From the NCBI GenBank assembly GCA_003024175.1, contig MDYQ01000101.1, forward strand, positions 28,422 through 92,421: a stretch of 64,000 nt of DNA. The letters run 5' to 3'. This DNA comes from Planoprotostelium fungivorum. Its lineage: Eukaryota; Evosea; Variosea; Cavosteliida; Cavosteliaceae. Position 1 is the stretch's first letter. Every line of letters begins with the position of its first letter. Position numbers and translations under genes: made by a program. The notes under the pieces are model-generated. The model saw only the letters and a list, made by a program, of their open reading frames with translations. It searched no databases and had not been told where the DNA came from. Positions 1 to 11,576 of the stretch are shown here, in pieces.

Positions 1-1369
1 AGGATGAACGACCACACGAACTCACCTATGGTCTCCCTCACTTCGGTCGCATTGCAGTGATAGTCACCCGACACTGAGATCAAGTACTTTCCATCCCCCG
101 AGAAGGAAACCTTCTCCCCTCAGCTGGGTCCCTCTCATCCTCTCACCTCAGATACGAACCAGTTGTGCGTCTTCTTCACTTCGTTCATCTTCTGTAGATG
201 TTGGTTGTACGAGATGGTCGTTCCCTCAGACCCTCCGACACCCACAAATTGTCCCGCTGTGTCGACGGCCAGACTCGTCATGATCTCTTCGCTGGAGGTT
301 CTCACCTTCTCTCTTCAGTGTCTGATATCACCACTCTCACACCTTCTTAACCAACTTGGGCTTCTTCAGATCTTTCAGACCCCCCGGAAAGACAAATTTG
401 AGGATGGAGGATTCTTTTCGTGGAATCGATTTGTTGACAAAGAGGATCGTGTCTCCTTTTCCGTCTACGGCCCATCTATGTATGTGAGTGGTGCACAGAG
501 ATCTAATCTCACTTGGCATTCTTGAAGATGGCACGGCTCTCTTTCGCGTCCTTCTCTAAGATCCACACGGGAGCGTCTGTCTTCTCCACGTCCCACAGTT
601 GAATGTGGGTGTCTTGAACGGAAACGATCTGACGATGATGAGCAGATAGAAGGATAAAGTTCGTACGTGTGAACCAGTGGGACTGAAAGAAACGTCTTTC
701 AGCTCGGTCGACTTCTCCGTCTTGTATTCTTTCAATTGAGTGTGTGACCCAGAATTCCAGACCCTCAACGTTCCATCCGAGCCACCCGTTGCAATCTTAT
801 CTCCTTCTGGCGAGTAACTTAGTGTTTTCTGTCACATCTCTTCAGTCTCGCTCGTGGTCTTCCTTTCACCTGCTGTCTGTCTCTGACGTCCGGTAAAAAG
901 TCTGTTTGAAACTTTTTGCTGTTCTCGATGTCTAATCTAGCATGTGGATCAGCATGACGACGTGAGACGATCGGTCACGCACTTTCCCGTCTCCTTGTTA
1001 TATGGTATGATGAACGTTCGGCTGTCGATGGCGCATGCAATAAACTGTTTCGATCTTCACCCGGAGATTCACATGAAATCAAACACCTGACCGTTAGGAT
1101 GGACTCTCAGACTAGTGACGACATCGGGAAATACATCAATCTGTGCATCTCAGAACATTACTTCGCAGCATTCCCACCTCGTGTAATTTTTCGGTCCATA
1201 AACCATCTTTGAGGGCGATCACTGCGATCTTATTGAAAATGCCTGTCTTTGAGCTACCACCTCCGCCTGAGACACAGAGGATTTGGCTTCCCTCGTGAAG
1301 AGGACAGCTTGGGAGTGCAGTGACACTATACACAGGGATATCCCACAAGAACTTCGTCTTATTGGCCAT
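1..1369 (-). CDS. SEC12/PREB-like ER guanine nucleotide exchange factor (partial, C-terminus outside window)
   Basis: Probable exchange factor for the Sar1 GTPase, which starts COPII vesicle budding at the ER. The chosen start is the ATG read from 1369 down. About 27 residues in, the protein has the glycine-rich GGGGSSKTG loop that I recognise from PREB/SEC12 (GGGGAAKTG in the human protein). Further down are WD40-type blades such as GSDGTLRVW and VSFSPTG, then a blade holding the SVDGKGD-like and NVQDTHIQLW-like stretches. The window ends inside the propeller, so the expected C-terminal membrane anchor cannot be seen. At least four short introns interrupt the gene. The exon joint near 125-155 was not resolved in frame. 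SEC12 identity rests on the glycine loop plus the WD40 order, so I am fairly confident in the family. Confidence 0.72.
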
Positions 1370-2028
1370 GATCTGTCTAACTCCGATGATCGGATGATGG
1401 GCCGATGTGCGTGGTGTAGATGGATCTATTCTAATATCCCAGAGGTTGAGTCTTTCAGCAAAGGTGGAGACGCCCGCAGCTCTCTGACAAAGAACCAAGA
1501 TGAACCAGAAACGATGGCCATCGACAAGTCTCACTTTGCCATTCCGACGAATTCCTGCTTCGTTCGTCTCCTTGCAAGCTTCGCCTCACAATTCATCTCG
1601 TCTCTAAATGACCACGCGATTCATTACCAGGTTCCTCTAAGACATCAACAGTGATCATTCGAATTGTGAAGAGACCTGGCCTGATAAAAAAAGATTGATG
1701 CTTCAATAATTCAAATCAAATAATCTCCATTATTTATGTTACTTGAAAACCGTGCATAGACGAACGAGAACAGTGGTGTCCATAAATCAGGTGAAGAGGA
1801 ACGGTGGTGCCTCCAGATTACGCCAAAGGAAAGAGGAAAGGAAGAATCGTCGTTGTAAATCCCCTTGAGGTGGAGCGGTAGGCCCCGCTTTCGTCTGGTT
1901 CTCTCAGAGTTGGTAAACGAGTCCCTGAAGGGCCGATCACAGCAGGCGGTCTCCTCTGCGACATAGAGGGTGAGACGCTTCATAACATGTCAATTCTTTC
2001 GGGCGATTGGAGCATCTGACGAGAACAG
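1370..2028. other. divergent intergenic region
   Basis: This stretch separates the SEC12-like gene (-) from the LRR gene (+) and should carry both promoters. A 90-codon minus-strand reading frame lies at 1711-1983, but I see no domain or splice pattern supporting it. Nothing else recognisable. Confidence 0.5.
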
Positions 2029-4749
2029 ATGACCTCCTTCAATCCTCAACCGATAAAATCACCGCCCACGGGTAGACGTCCACACAATATCCGTTCACCT
2101 CTGCGGAATACGGGGAGTCTAATCGATCCAGAAACATGTGTAGAACTCTGTGGATTAGACCTCGATACTCTATCCAACATAGGTCCAAACCAAGCCTCCA
2201 GTGTCGTCAGTCTACTTTTGAGCAGGAATAACTTTGTGATGGCTCCGGTTAACATTGAGGTGAGCTGAATAAGTGCTAGGATCCACGGAATCATTTCCGA
2301 ACAGATGTTCCGAAACATCGAAGTCCTCGATATGAGCGAATGCAAGATCACAGAATTTAGCATCTCGTTCTGTAACCTGACCATGCTCCGCGAGTTGCGA
2401 CTTTCGAATAATACCATTCCGGCTATTCCAGTAGAAATCAGTAGGTATCCCTCTTCTATGTCCTCTGATCACTGCAGGCCGCTTGAACAAACTGAAAGTT
2501 TTGATAATCCATCACAATTCCATCTCTTCCGTACCGGATGAGATCGGTCGTTTAGTTCGATTAGAAGAGTTCGATCTCAGTCACAATCACCTGGTGAGTT
2601 ACCATATCAAGAGATGAGACATGATGATCAAAAGAGGAGAGAGTCGCTGAAGACAACAGACAGGAGGAATATCGAGTAAGATCGGAGACTGTTGGAGCCT
2701 GCAAGTGCTGCGGCTGCAATCGTGTCAATTGACCAGAATTCCCGATGAAATATCCCAACTGGAGCAGCTGATGGAGCTGCAGCTATCTCACAACGCCTTA
2801 ACTCAATTACCCTCTGACATAGGAAATCTGTACAGTCTCAAACTCCTCCTCCTGCATGGTAATCGTCTCACTAACCTACCTACATCCATGTGAGAAGATT
2901 GAATAGAGGATGAACGATGAACGAGAGCAGTGGAAGATGCAAGGGACTAGGCAGTCCAGAGGGACAGATTCAGATTGGAGGGAATCCGTTCACTGATCCA
3001 CAATTGATCAAGTTGAATTCTCTCGAATCAGGAGCGATCTTCAGCCAATTGCAGTCGAGATACAACGAAGGTGAGAGTGAGAGGTGAAGGAAGATTGAAG
3101 AGAGAAGATGTGAAGCGGAAAGAAGAGGACCTATCGAAACCAGCGGGGAGTACAGATCAGACGAGAGACAAAGTCTATCTCGTGGCCAGGTGACCCTCTC
3201 ATCCGTTTGTCTTCCGTCTCCGTTGTCTTTTCATTCTAATCGATCAAGGTGGACGATCCTCCATATTCCCGGGTTGAAAGATAGATTGTGGGTGATGAAG
3301 AAGCAATTAGCCCCCGGAATACCCCACAGTGAGGTGTGTACGAAATTACATTCGATACCATCTCACCTTCCATAGGCTGATCATGTCATTTCTACCGTCG
3401 AACAACTGGTGGAGGTGATCATGATGAGACGATTTCATCTTCTGACGATCAAGTTATCGGAGAGCTCTCGAAAAGGTTTGCCTCAGATACGACCGGTCAG
3501 TCAAGAGATGGGATCGAACGAGAGGAAGAAGGCGGAGAGAAATATCGTCGAATTGAATCTCACCCTCAGTGCCATCTCCAAAGCACTGACGAATCAGCTG
3601 AAGGTGATCCCGCCCTCGATCGTCGCACATTCGATGAGATTCTCAACTCTCTTCAGGTCTTAGCCGTTAACGATATCGTCGTGATGACCAAATACGTCCG
3701 TGCAATGCAAAATATCCTAGAGTGAGTGTCTCTCCTAACACGAGAATCGCTGACGTACCCAACAGTCAATCGACGACGAAAGAAATCGCGAGAGAGAAGG
3801 AAGGAAAGGAAGAGAGAGAAGGAAACAAGAGTACGAGAGGGAAGTTGGAAGTGAAGGAGAAGATCACAGAGACGATCAACACGAGAGCCAACACGTTTCC
3901 CCTGGAGAGCCTTCAAGGTTTCAATTCGAAAGGTCCTCACAGACAGACTGTCAGTGGAGAGACAAACACGGTGAGAGGAAGGAAGGATGATTGTTGACGT
4001 GGACAGGTGAGTAAGGTACCACAGATGAAACAAGAGGTTCCCTATAGAGATCGAGGAGAGACCTCACCGAGGCCTATCGCCAACAGGCCTTCATCTCCAG
4101 ACATCCCCGTACGTACTTCTATTCTCTCATTCATCTCCCTCTCATCTTATATCATCCCTCCTATCCCTTTTATCATTGACTATCTCTCTCCTATAATATC
4201 CACTATCTAACAAGGATAGAGGGTGGACGCATCGAAAGAGAAGAAGGAAGATCTCATCACGTGAGTCATTGATAGAGATGCAACTGAATCTCCCAGTGGT
4301 GAGAAGAAGACACAGTGGAGGATGTCAGGCAGTCACCGCACGAGCGGTGGAACGACGACGAGGTGAGAGACAGAGGAACGAGAGGAACTGATCGAAACAG
4401 CCTCGGCCTCGCCAAAACGAGATCGAGTGGTGGTTTCCCTCCCACCCTTCTATCCGACGCAGAGAAATCGTTCGAAGAATCTCCCTCAGACAAGTCAGAA
4501 CTCACACCAGAGAAGAGAGCGGAGAGGGAGGCAGCCATACGAACGGAGAGGACACTGAGGAGGACGATCGAGAAGGAGGCAGAGAAGGGAACGGTGGATG
4601 CACCACGACAACACAAGGGGATACCCACTCCCATTCGGTTGTTCTACATGCCCATGCCCACCTGTGACATCCACCCCCAAGACATCACCACTCGAACTCC
4701 ACCACCAACAAAGGCGATACCCATCGTCGTGCGAAAGATAAAAAAGTAG
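2029..4749 (+). CDS. leucine-rich repeat protein with charged C-terminal tail
   Basis: The N-terminus (MTSFNPQPIKSPPTG) is polar and has no signal peptide, so the protein is probably cytoplasmic. From about 2150 to 3060 it carries LRRs of the short SHOC2/Ras-suppressor style, for example LRELRLSNNTIPAIPVEIS, VPDEIGRLVRLEEFDLSHN, LQLSHNALTQLPSDIGN and LLLHGNRLTNLPTS, ending in a capping-like IGGNPF. The next part (about 3260-3720) is helical, with VISTVEQLVE, NIVELNLTLSAISKAL and MTKYVRAMQNILE. The tail (3760-4749) is rich in Arg, Glu, Ser and Pro and likely disordered. It is split by about ten short GTGAG..AG introns. The last exon ends in TKAIPIVVRKIKK, 4 bases from the convergent methyltransferase gene. 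A specific partner cannot be named. Confidence 0.68.
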
Positions 4750-4753
4750 AGGA

Positions 4754-6097
4754 TCACTGATTCATTGTGGACAAGGACTTTTTCCAGAAGGTCTGGTTCT
4801 CGTCTTGAAAGGCCCAGACCAAGCAGTAGTGCTGTTGGATGAGCTTCCACTCTTCGTATTCATCAAAGAACTCGATCTTCTGTATCCTGTATTCCCATCA
4901 GTTCATTCTTCTCTTCCTCTCCTCACCTCTGTACTTCCTTTGAGTCTAAGATACGATTGTAGATGTCCAGCATGTCCAGTGCCTCACAACTCTTCCAACC
5001 TAGTTATCGAATGAGAAGAGGAAATGATGAAGACTCTACCGAGAGAGACATAGCGTTTCATCTGAGAATCGAGTGTGGGATACGCTCTGGCACCTAACAG
5101 GGGACATCCTCTCTTCTACACACAGTCATGAGAATGAACAAGAGAAGGACGATGAAGTGACGTGGAATTGGATTACCTCTAAATTGTCCATCATGACCAT
5201 ACCAAACGGATCGTTGGGTCTGATCTGTTCGTACGTGGCAAAACCTGACGTTGGAAATTCTCTCGCCGACCATCGGACGATTTCATCTGAATATTCGGGT
5301 TTGAGATAGACCAGGACGCACTCTGATATGAACATGGTTGGGAGACTGCTCTCTTTCATTTTCCATGCATTTCATCTCTCACCTCTTGTTGATTCCAGCT
5401 TGCACCAGTGTGTCATTCAATTTCTGTACGGAATGTAGATCGACGCTCATCAGATGATAATTTGGTGAATGTAGGCCGTTGGCGTCTGTAATTCATCAGT
5501 GATCAAGGAGTGGTGATCGTTCACCTGATCGAACTTGTGTGTCCCATTCTGTGCTGATCAAGTTCTTCAATTCGGCTTGCTTATTGATGATCATCCTCTG
5601 GTTCCAATATCAGTCTTCACCCAGCATGACCAAGTCCATTGACCTGTTCACCTTCTTGTGAACGACCTCTGGAAGATCCACTTCGTAAATGTCGAATCTT
5701 TTGTATCCTGCGCTCTCGTCTTCTGGTTCTATGGCATTCGCTTTCTAATCATCGGTCAGCCGTAATCACTCGAATCATAGATATGACCTTCAATTGAAAG
5801 TAAGTGGTGTCAAAACCGGCGCCGAGTATGACCAACTGCTTGTGTTCTCCATTTGACTTCAAAAATTCCCTCATTAATGCATTGATGACGGCCACTCTCG
5901 AATAATAACCTCTGTTTATGAGAGGAGGTCTCTTAATTGTCTCTTTGCAAAAGAAGAGGACGTACGGATCAGTCCAGTAACCCTTCTGCACACATGAGCT
6001 GTAGTTAAGAGTCAAGGGATGTCACATACATTTGTTCTTACTATTTGCATGTCGTAGCGTCGTCGTTTGTCCCGATCACTGCTGTCTCCGAGCTCAT
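4754..6097 (-). CDS. leucine carboxyl methyltransferase 1-like (PP2A C-subunit methyltransferase)
   Basis: This enzyme family uses S-adenosylmethionine to methylate the C-terminal leucine of the PP2A catalytic subunit. Joining the first two exons across the intron near 6000-6042 gives NDDATTCKYS followed by GYWTDPYV, the LCMT1 N-terminal signature. Then come INRGYYSRVAVINALM, and the SAM-binding ILGAGFDTTYFQLK. Later exons hold LPTMFISECVLVYLKPEYS and FATYEQIRPNDPFGMVM, matching the LCMT1 core. The end, HYCLVWAFQDENQ, also matches the family C-terminus. The start ATG (MSSETAVIG) is the only one placing the NDDA motif correctly. It is convergent with the LRR gene, leaving almost no spacer, and divergent from the tryptophan synthase gene. 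Identity is strong. Confidence 0.88.
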
Positions 6098-6188
6098 GTT
6101 GGATGTTCAAGCTCGACATCGGGAGCCGAGTTGTAGAATCGGGGACGGACTTGACGTCACAACAGTTTCCTAAATCCAGACTTCCAGC

Positions 6189-8659
6189 ATGTCCGAGAGA
6201 ATAGGTGATGCTTTCAGAAAGACCAAGAATGACCCAGACCGCACCGTATTTGTTGCCTTTGTCACCGCTGGTTACCCTTCCAGTGACGTCACAGTAGAGA
6301 TTCTACTGGGGTAAGCGTGACTTACTCTGTATTCCAACTGAACTCTTTCAGCTTACAGCAGGGTGGCGCTGACATCATCGAACTTGGTATCCCTCATTCA
6401 GATCCAATCGCAGATGGGCCCACCATTCAGGTGGCCAACAATGGTACAGACGACAGAATAATTATTGTGGCTGAATTTCATCAGTTGCATTAGCGGGAGG
6501 GGCAACGTTCCCAAAGTCGCTAGCCATGGTCAAAGAGGCCAGAAGCCGTGGACTGACAGTCCCTGTCGTCTTGATGGGCTACAGCAACCCCTGGTATCAG
6601 TATGGCCTCGACAAGTCCATCTCGGACTCGAAAGAAGCTGGTGCGTAGTTCCCTCCACTCACACTCTTCTGACACCTTTCAGGTGCAGATGGCTTCATCG
6701 TAGTCGACATGCCCCCCGAAGAGAGCGAGGAGTTCAGACAGCTGTGCAAGGAGAAGCAGATGAGCTTCATTCCTCTGGTGGGACCCACCACGGACAATCA
6801 CAGACTCGATTACATCAATGGAATCGTAGAGCCCAACTCTTTCGTCTACTGTGTCAGTCTCTTGGGTGTCACCGGACAGAGAGCCGAGCTCCCTAAGGAG
6901 GTAGAGAGACATCATCATGAAGGTGATACTCACATCTACACCAGCTGCCAGAGTTTGTAGAGAGAGTGAAGAGCCACATCACACACCCCCTGGCCATCGG
7001 TTTCGGTATCTCGAACCGAGAGCAATTCCTGCAGGTCATCCATCATCATCTTCCTTCTCATCGGCTGAATGTAGACAGGTGGCACACCTCGGAGATGGTG
7101 TCGTAGTGGGCTCGGCCATCATCAAGGCCGTCGCAGGTGCCACGTGATCGAGTTTCTCATCCATACTCATCGCTGCAGGAGCCGAACCCGTCGTTGCTGC
7201 AGAGAAGATTGCCAAATACTTTGTCACCGCAGAGCAATCGGAGAAGAAATTGGAGAAGAGAGACTACTCCAACACGAAGAAGGGAGTCATCGAAAAGCAG
7301 GAGAGACTGCGACTGCCCGCATCCTTTGGACAGTTTGGAGGTGGGAGGAAAGGATGACGCACATGATTCATCGATGATAGGAAGGTACGCACCAGAGACA
7401 CTCATGAACGCCCTGGAGGAGCTCGAGCACTCTTATGCTTCTGTCAAGGATGATCCCTCTTTCCAAGAAGAGTTGGCCTCCTTCTACAACTACATCGGAA
7501 GACCCACACCCATCTGCTACTGCGAGAGGCTGACTCAATCGGCCGGAGGGGCTCAGATCTGGTTGAAGAGAGAAGATCTATGCCACACTGGTTCTCACAA
7601 GATCAACAATGCCAGTGAGTCACTCATCAGTACAAAGCGACACGCTGACCATTCCAGTCGGTCAGGCTCTCCTGGCGAGAAGATTAGGAAAGAAGAGAAT
7701 CATCGCAGAGACTGGAGCCGGACAGCACGGAGTCGCCACGGCCACCATCTGCGCCAAATTGGGACTCGAGTGCTTCGTCTACATGGGAGAAGAAGACATC
7801 CAACGACAGAGTCTGAACGTCTTCCGAATGAAGATATTGGGTGCCACCGTCGTTCCAGTCACCTCCGGATCGAAGACCTTGAAGGTGAGCCCTCCCCTCC
7901 CCTCCTCCTCCCTCACATTCGGTAGGATGCCGTCAACGAGGCCTTCCGTGACTGGGTGACCAACATCCGAACGACACACTACATCATCGGATCGGCCGTG
8001 GGACCTCACCCCTTCCCCACCATCGTCAGGGACTTCCAATCAGTCATTGGAAAAGAGACAAAGAAGCAGATCGTAGACAAGACCGGAAAGCTGCCCGATG
8101 CCGTCGTGGCCTGCGTGGGAGGTGGTTCGAACGCCATCGGAATGTTCCATCCCTTCCTTCACGACCCTTCCGTTCGTCTCATCGGAGTCGAAGCGGCTGG
8201 ACACGGAATCCAGACGGAGAAGCACTGTGCCACTCTATCCAGGGGTAAAGTCGGTGTCTTCCACGGAACGAAGACGGTGGTGCTGCAGGATGTAGATGGA
8301 CAGATCACAGAGACACATTCTATCTCTGCCGGTCTCGATTATCCGGGTGTTGGCCCGGAACACGCCCACTTCAAGGTGGGAGAAATTTCTCGTCACGTTG
8401 TAGATTGAGGTTGACGCTGGAACAGCACAGTGGTAGGGCGGAATACACGTACGTCACTGACCAAGAGGCTCTGGAGGGGTTGAAGCTGTTGACGAGTACT
8501 GAGGGTATCATCCCCGCATTAGAGACGGCACACGCCATCTCTTACGCGGCCAAGGAGGCAGCGAAGATGTCACCCGAACAGATCTTAGTCATCTGCCTCA
8601 GCGGCAGAGGAGACAAAGACATGATTCACGTGGCCAAAGAACTCAACTTCACTCTGTAA
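6189..8659 (+). CDS. bifunctional tryptophan synthase (alpha-beta fusion, TRP5 type)
   Basis: Catalyses the last two steps of tryptophan synthesis: indole-glycerol-phosphate to indole (alpha), then indole plus serine to tryptophan (beta, PLP). The alpha half (6189 to about 7300) begins [15 protein letters not shown] and has the catalytic-site segments [14 protein letters not shown] and later [14 protein letters not shown] short linker ([15 protein letters not shown] or its other-frame equivalent) joins it to the beta half. This starts [14 protein letters not shown] and contains [12 protein letters not shown], the PLP-lysine site [22 protein letters not shown], the phosphate cup [10 protein letters not shown], and [14 protein letters not shown]. 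The final exon ends [11 protein letters not shown]. Introns have to be removed between these blocks, e.g. after HFK (8376-8431), giving HSGRAEY. Alpha-then-beta order is that of yeast TRP5. No break in either active site is apparent. Confidence 0.93.
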
Positions 8660-8810
8660 ATCCTCAATAGACAGTGAATTCATTCTATTCCTCGTTCGCT
8701 CGTTCGTCTCCCGCCATGTCCGTGAACTCTTTCGCCGTGCAGTTCAAGTCCCAATCTTCCTTCTGCTCTTTCATCAGCCCCTGTCTCGTCTTTCCCAGCT
8801 GCCGTGATAT

Positions 8811-10339
8811 CTATCGACTGTTACTCTTCTTCCTCTCCTCCCATTCACCTTGACTGTGTCTTCCGTCGTTCTCTTCCTTCTCTCCTCGAAGATACGGAAC
8901 CACCTCTCGATCAATCCTATCGTCCGTCATCCATCGAGATAGAGTACCACACTGACCTTCTTCGCGAGATAGATGTGGATGAGATAGCAATCTCTCTAGG
9001 ATTTCAGAGATCCAGTAACCATCTTGTATGGCCATGTTCGATCCCTTGACCAGATGTGGGGTACTGTAATGCGCTGCGTCTCCCATCAATAGCACCTTCC
9101 CCTTGTGGAGATGAGGTAGTGGTTCGGAGTCGTAGATCTCGTCCAGTTCAGATGTAATCGTGATGTCATGCACACCATGTTCTTGTACGGTTTGTCTGTG
9201 CTCTGTATGATGTCTGGTAGACTCGATTGAGAGAACACTTCCTTCACTTGACTTAAAAACTGTTGAATCTATTCCCATTCAGTGTCATCTTTTACACGTG
9301 TAGATCACCTCTTCGTCAGTTGCGTCTTTGGTCATTCCACTCGCAGCTTCTTTCCTGTGGACATATTTCTCTTCACTCTCTGGTAAATATACGATCCAAT
9401 TGATAATGTCTCCCGGTGGCAGATAATAGATCACTGCGTGTTGTCTTCCGCTGATCTTGAAGCTGAGCGTGTTTCTATCTTTCGTCATTCTTCGTTCTCA
9501 TTCGATCAAGCAGGATGACAAAGTGGAATGATCCCTTTCACCTGGAGAACTCTGAACAAAAGTGTCTCATAATCGATTGAGAGAGTGAACCAGTCTTGAC
9601 TGTGCCCCGCCAAGCGACATATCCAGAGAATCGCATCAAGTGTTCGGGGAACATCAGATCCCTCACCAGAGATGCTCCTCCGTCACATGCCAGCACCGCA
9701 TCGTGTTCTCTCTTCTCTCCACTCTTGAATTCTAATTCCACCTGTTCGTCTGAGTTTTATCACTCTCATCCTTCACCTTTCCGTTCTCGAGTTGATTCAG
9801 ACCGATCAACTCGTGCATGTATTCCACTTTATCTTCCTTCACGTTTCGTAACAGTAAATCGTCGATGTCTTGCCTGCATCGTTCAATGACGAACGATGAA
9901 TATTGAATGTGAAAAGAAGAGAACACGTACCAATAGGCTGACCACATCGGTACGGGGATCTGACGTATCATTCTTCCATTTCGGTCGATCTCCTCTTGCA
10001 CTCTCATCGGTAGCAACGCTTCATCGACATCCTTCATTCTCAATCCCCTCTTCATGATCTCCTCTCATCAGCTCTTCTTACTTCATTTGCATCTCACCTC
10101 TCTCGTCACGTCTTGCACACCGATGCCACCTCCTCCTCTTCTCTTCGACTGTCCTTTGTCAGTGTCTCTCGACTTGTCATGATCACCTCTCTCGCCCTCT
10201 CGTACACTCTGCAGTCGACTCCTAATCGTTCGAGGGAGAGTGCGGCAGTCAATCCCGTCAGCGAGCCACCGATGATGCCGACGGAGAGGGTGGGAATTTC
10301 TTTCAAAGGGCAAAGTGATCGGATGGGTCCCTTCGACAT
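8811..10339 (-). CDS. FAD-dependent monooxygenase (aromatic-ring hydroxylase family)
   Basis: A class A flavin monooxygenase of the p-hydroxybenzoate/salicylate hydroxylase family. The N-terminal Rossmann motif is VGIIGGSLTGLTAALSLE followed by RVYERARE. After introns come GGGIGVQDVTRE, the FAD-linked DGGASLVRDL, the GYVAWRGTV segment common in 2,6-dihydroxypyridine or urate hydroxylase-like members, and the GKVLLMGDAAHYSTP motif that binds the FAD ribityl and pyrophosphate. The substrate cannot be told. The start ATG at 10339 lies inside the last codons of the VOC gene as drawn, and the frame is open further upstream, so the two could be one fused gene. The 3' end (8811) is the first stop in the DAAH frame. 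An intron near 8930-8990 could change the last residues. Confidence 0.75.
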
Positions 10340-10964
10340 CTCTGTGTCTGTGGGATGTAGGATGGGTGGTTGATTGTGATCGAACTCCCCGATCTCGATT
10401 CCATTTCCATCTGATCACCTTCGTCAACCAATGATGAAAGATTGAAATGCCCACCAGGATCGAAGAAGAAGAATTGTCGGACGGAGGTGTTGGGCACGAT
10501 ACTCTTTCCAAATTGGATCCCCCTTTCTGTCAAGATCTTCTCCACATCGTCCATGCGCTCCGTACGGAATGCAAGGTGATGCCCACGTAGAATGGCTTTG
10601 GGTCGATCGGGATACGAAGAGTCTGTCGGGGCTGATTCGTGTTGACGTCAGCTACCATCACATATCGCATCAAACCTGTGTTGATGGGTCCCTCTGGTAG
10701 ATTTTCTTGCTCGTCCTTCTGGATGATGTGCATGAGGAGTGCCCCTCCTGGAGGTCTACCCTCTTTCGTCAGGTGCCACGTTTCATCTTCGAGATAGTAA
10801 CCGTGAGGGAGTAACAGCCAATGTCCTTTGAAACTGAAGTTTGGACGGACAGCTGGTCGAAACCCTAAGACGGTGATGTAGAAGTCTCTCAGGCGATCGA
10901 CATCTCTGGTCTCTCTCGATACGTGATTCAACGAGTGCAGTGGTAAACTGCGATGTTCGGTCAT
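10303..10964 (-). CDS. VOC/glyoxalase-family protein
   Basis: The vicinal oxygen chelate fold is indicated by LNHVSRETRDVDRLRDFY..VLGFRP near the start and by RGHHLAFRTERMDDVEK and FFFDPGGHFNL in the second half. These match plant glyoxalase-I-like proteins. Removing the intron at about 10633-10675 (GTTTGA..CAG) joins GPINT to APTDSSYPDRPKAIL and keeps the frame. His of LNHVS and the HH and FFFDP elements are positioned as metal or fold residues in the family, but I cannot confirm a full metal site. The start is MTEHRSLPLHSLNHV. The stop at 10303 lies 37 bases inside the following FAD monooxygenase frame. The two proteins are likely co-transcribed or fused. Reaction unknown. Confidence 0.68.
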
Positions 10965-11576
10965 TTACGTCTTGCGTGATGGTGATGTTTGAGACTACTA
11001 CAACTTGACACACATCTACAACCACACTGTGTGTACCAAAATGCCTTTACTCGAGTTGTACCGTCCATCAATCCATGACGGCGTTGAGGCTCATTCAGAT
11101 CAATCCAGTCAGCTCGTCACTCTATGTGATTCCAAAATAGAATCGCCGTCAAATTGGAGGCGAGCAGCAGACATCTCGCTGCCAGTAAGAGCAGCCAAGT
11201 ATCCACGACGCATATCACACACATTTATCTCGTTGACCACCTCTTTCGATGACGATCGTGGCACCGATTGATTTATGGGCGTTCCATCGAGTCCATTGAG
11301 GCACTGAAGGCCAATATCATCGGCCACCGCACGGAGACTCAGCTCTTGAGCTCTCGACCCAATGACGGTTTCATCATTCACATCGAACAGGTGGGAAGGT
11401 GGTGATGAACTTAGTACTGCTTGAGCCCGATATCGTCGAAGGACAAGTGGTGGACGCTGAGGCTAACACTTGGAAGAAGTCTGCTCATTCTCAAAGTGCA
11501 AGCTATAAAAGACAAACACTCTTATATAATATGTGTATTATGTTTATCAACAATACTGTCCAGAGGGGAAGAGCGT
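10965..11576. other. intergenic region with one weak reading frame
   Basis: It separates the VOC gene and the LamG gene 3' end (both -). A minus-strand frame at 11109-11381 (90 codons, starting MNDETVIGSRAQELS) looks mildly protein-like, but no domain is recognised and no exon partner was found. One copy of the intron-associated 9-mer ATCTACAAC lies at 11014-11022. Confidence 0.35.

Noticed and set aside
1711-1983. 90-codon minus-strand frame in the SEC12/LRR spacer
   Set aside because: No domain, no splice partners, and composition not clearly coding.
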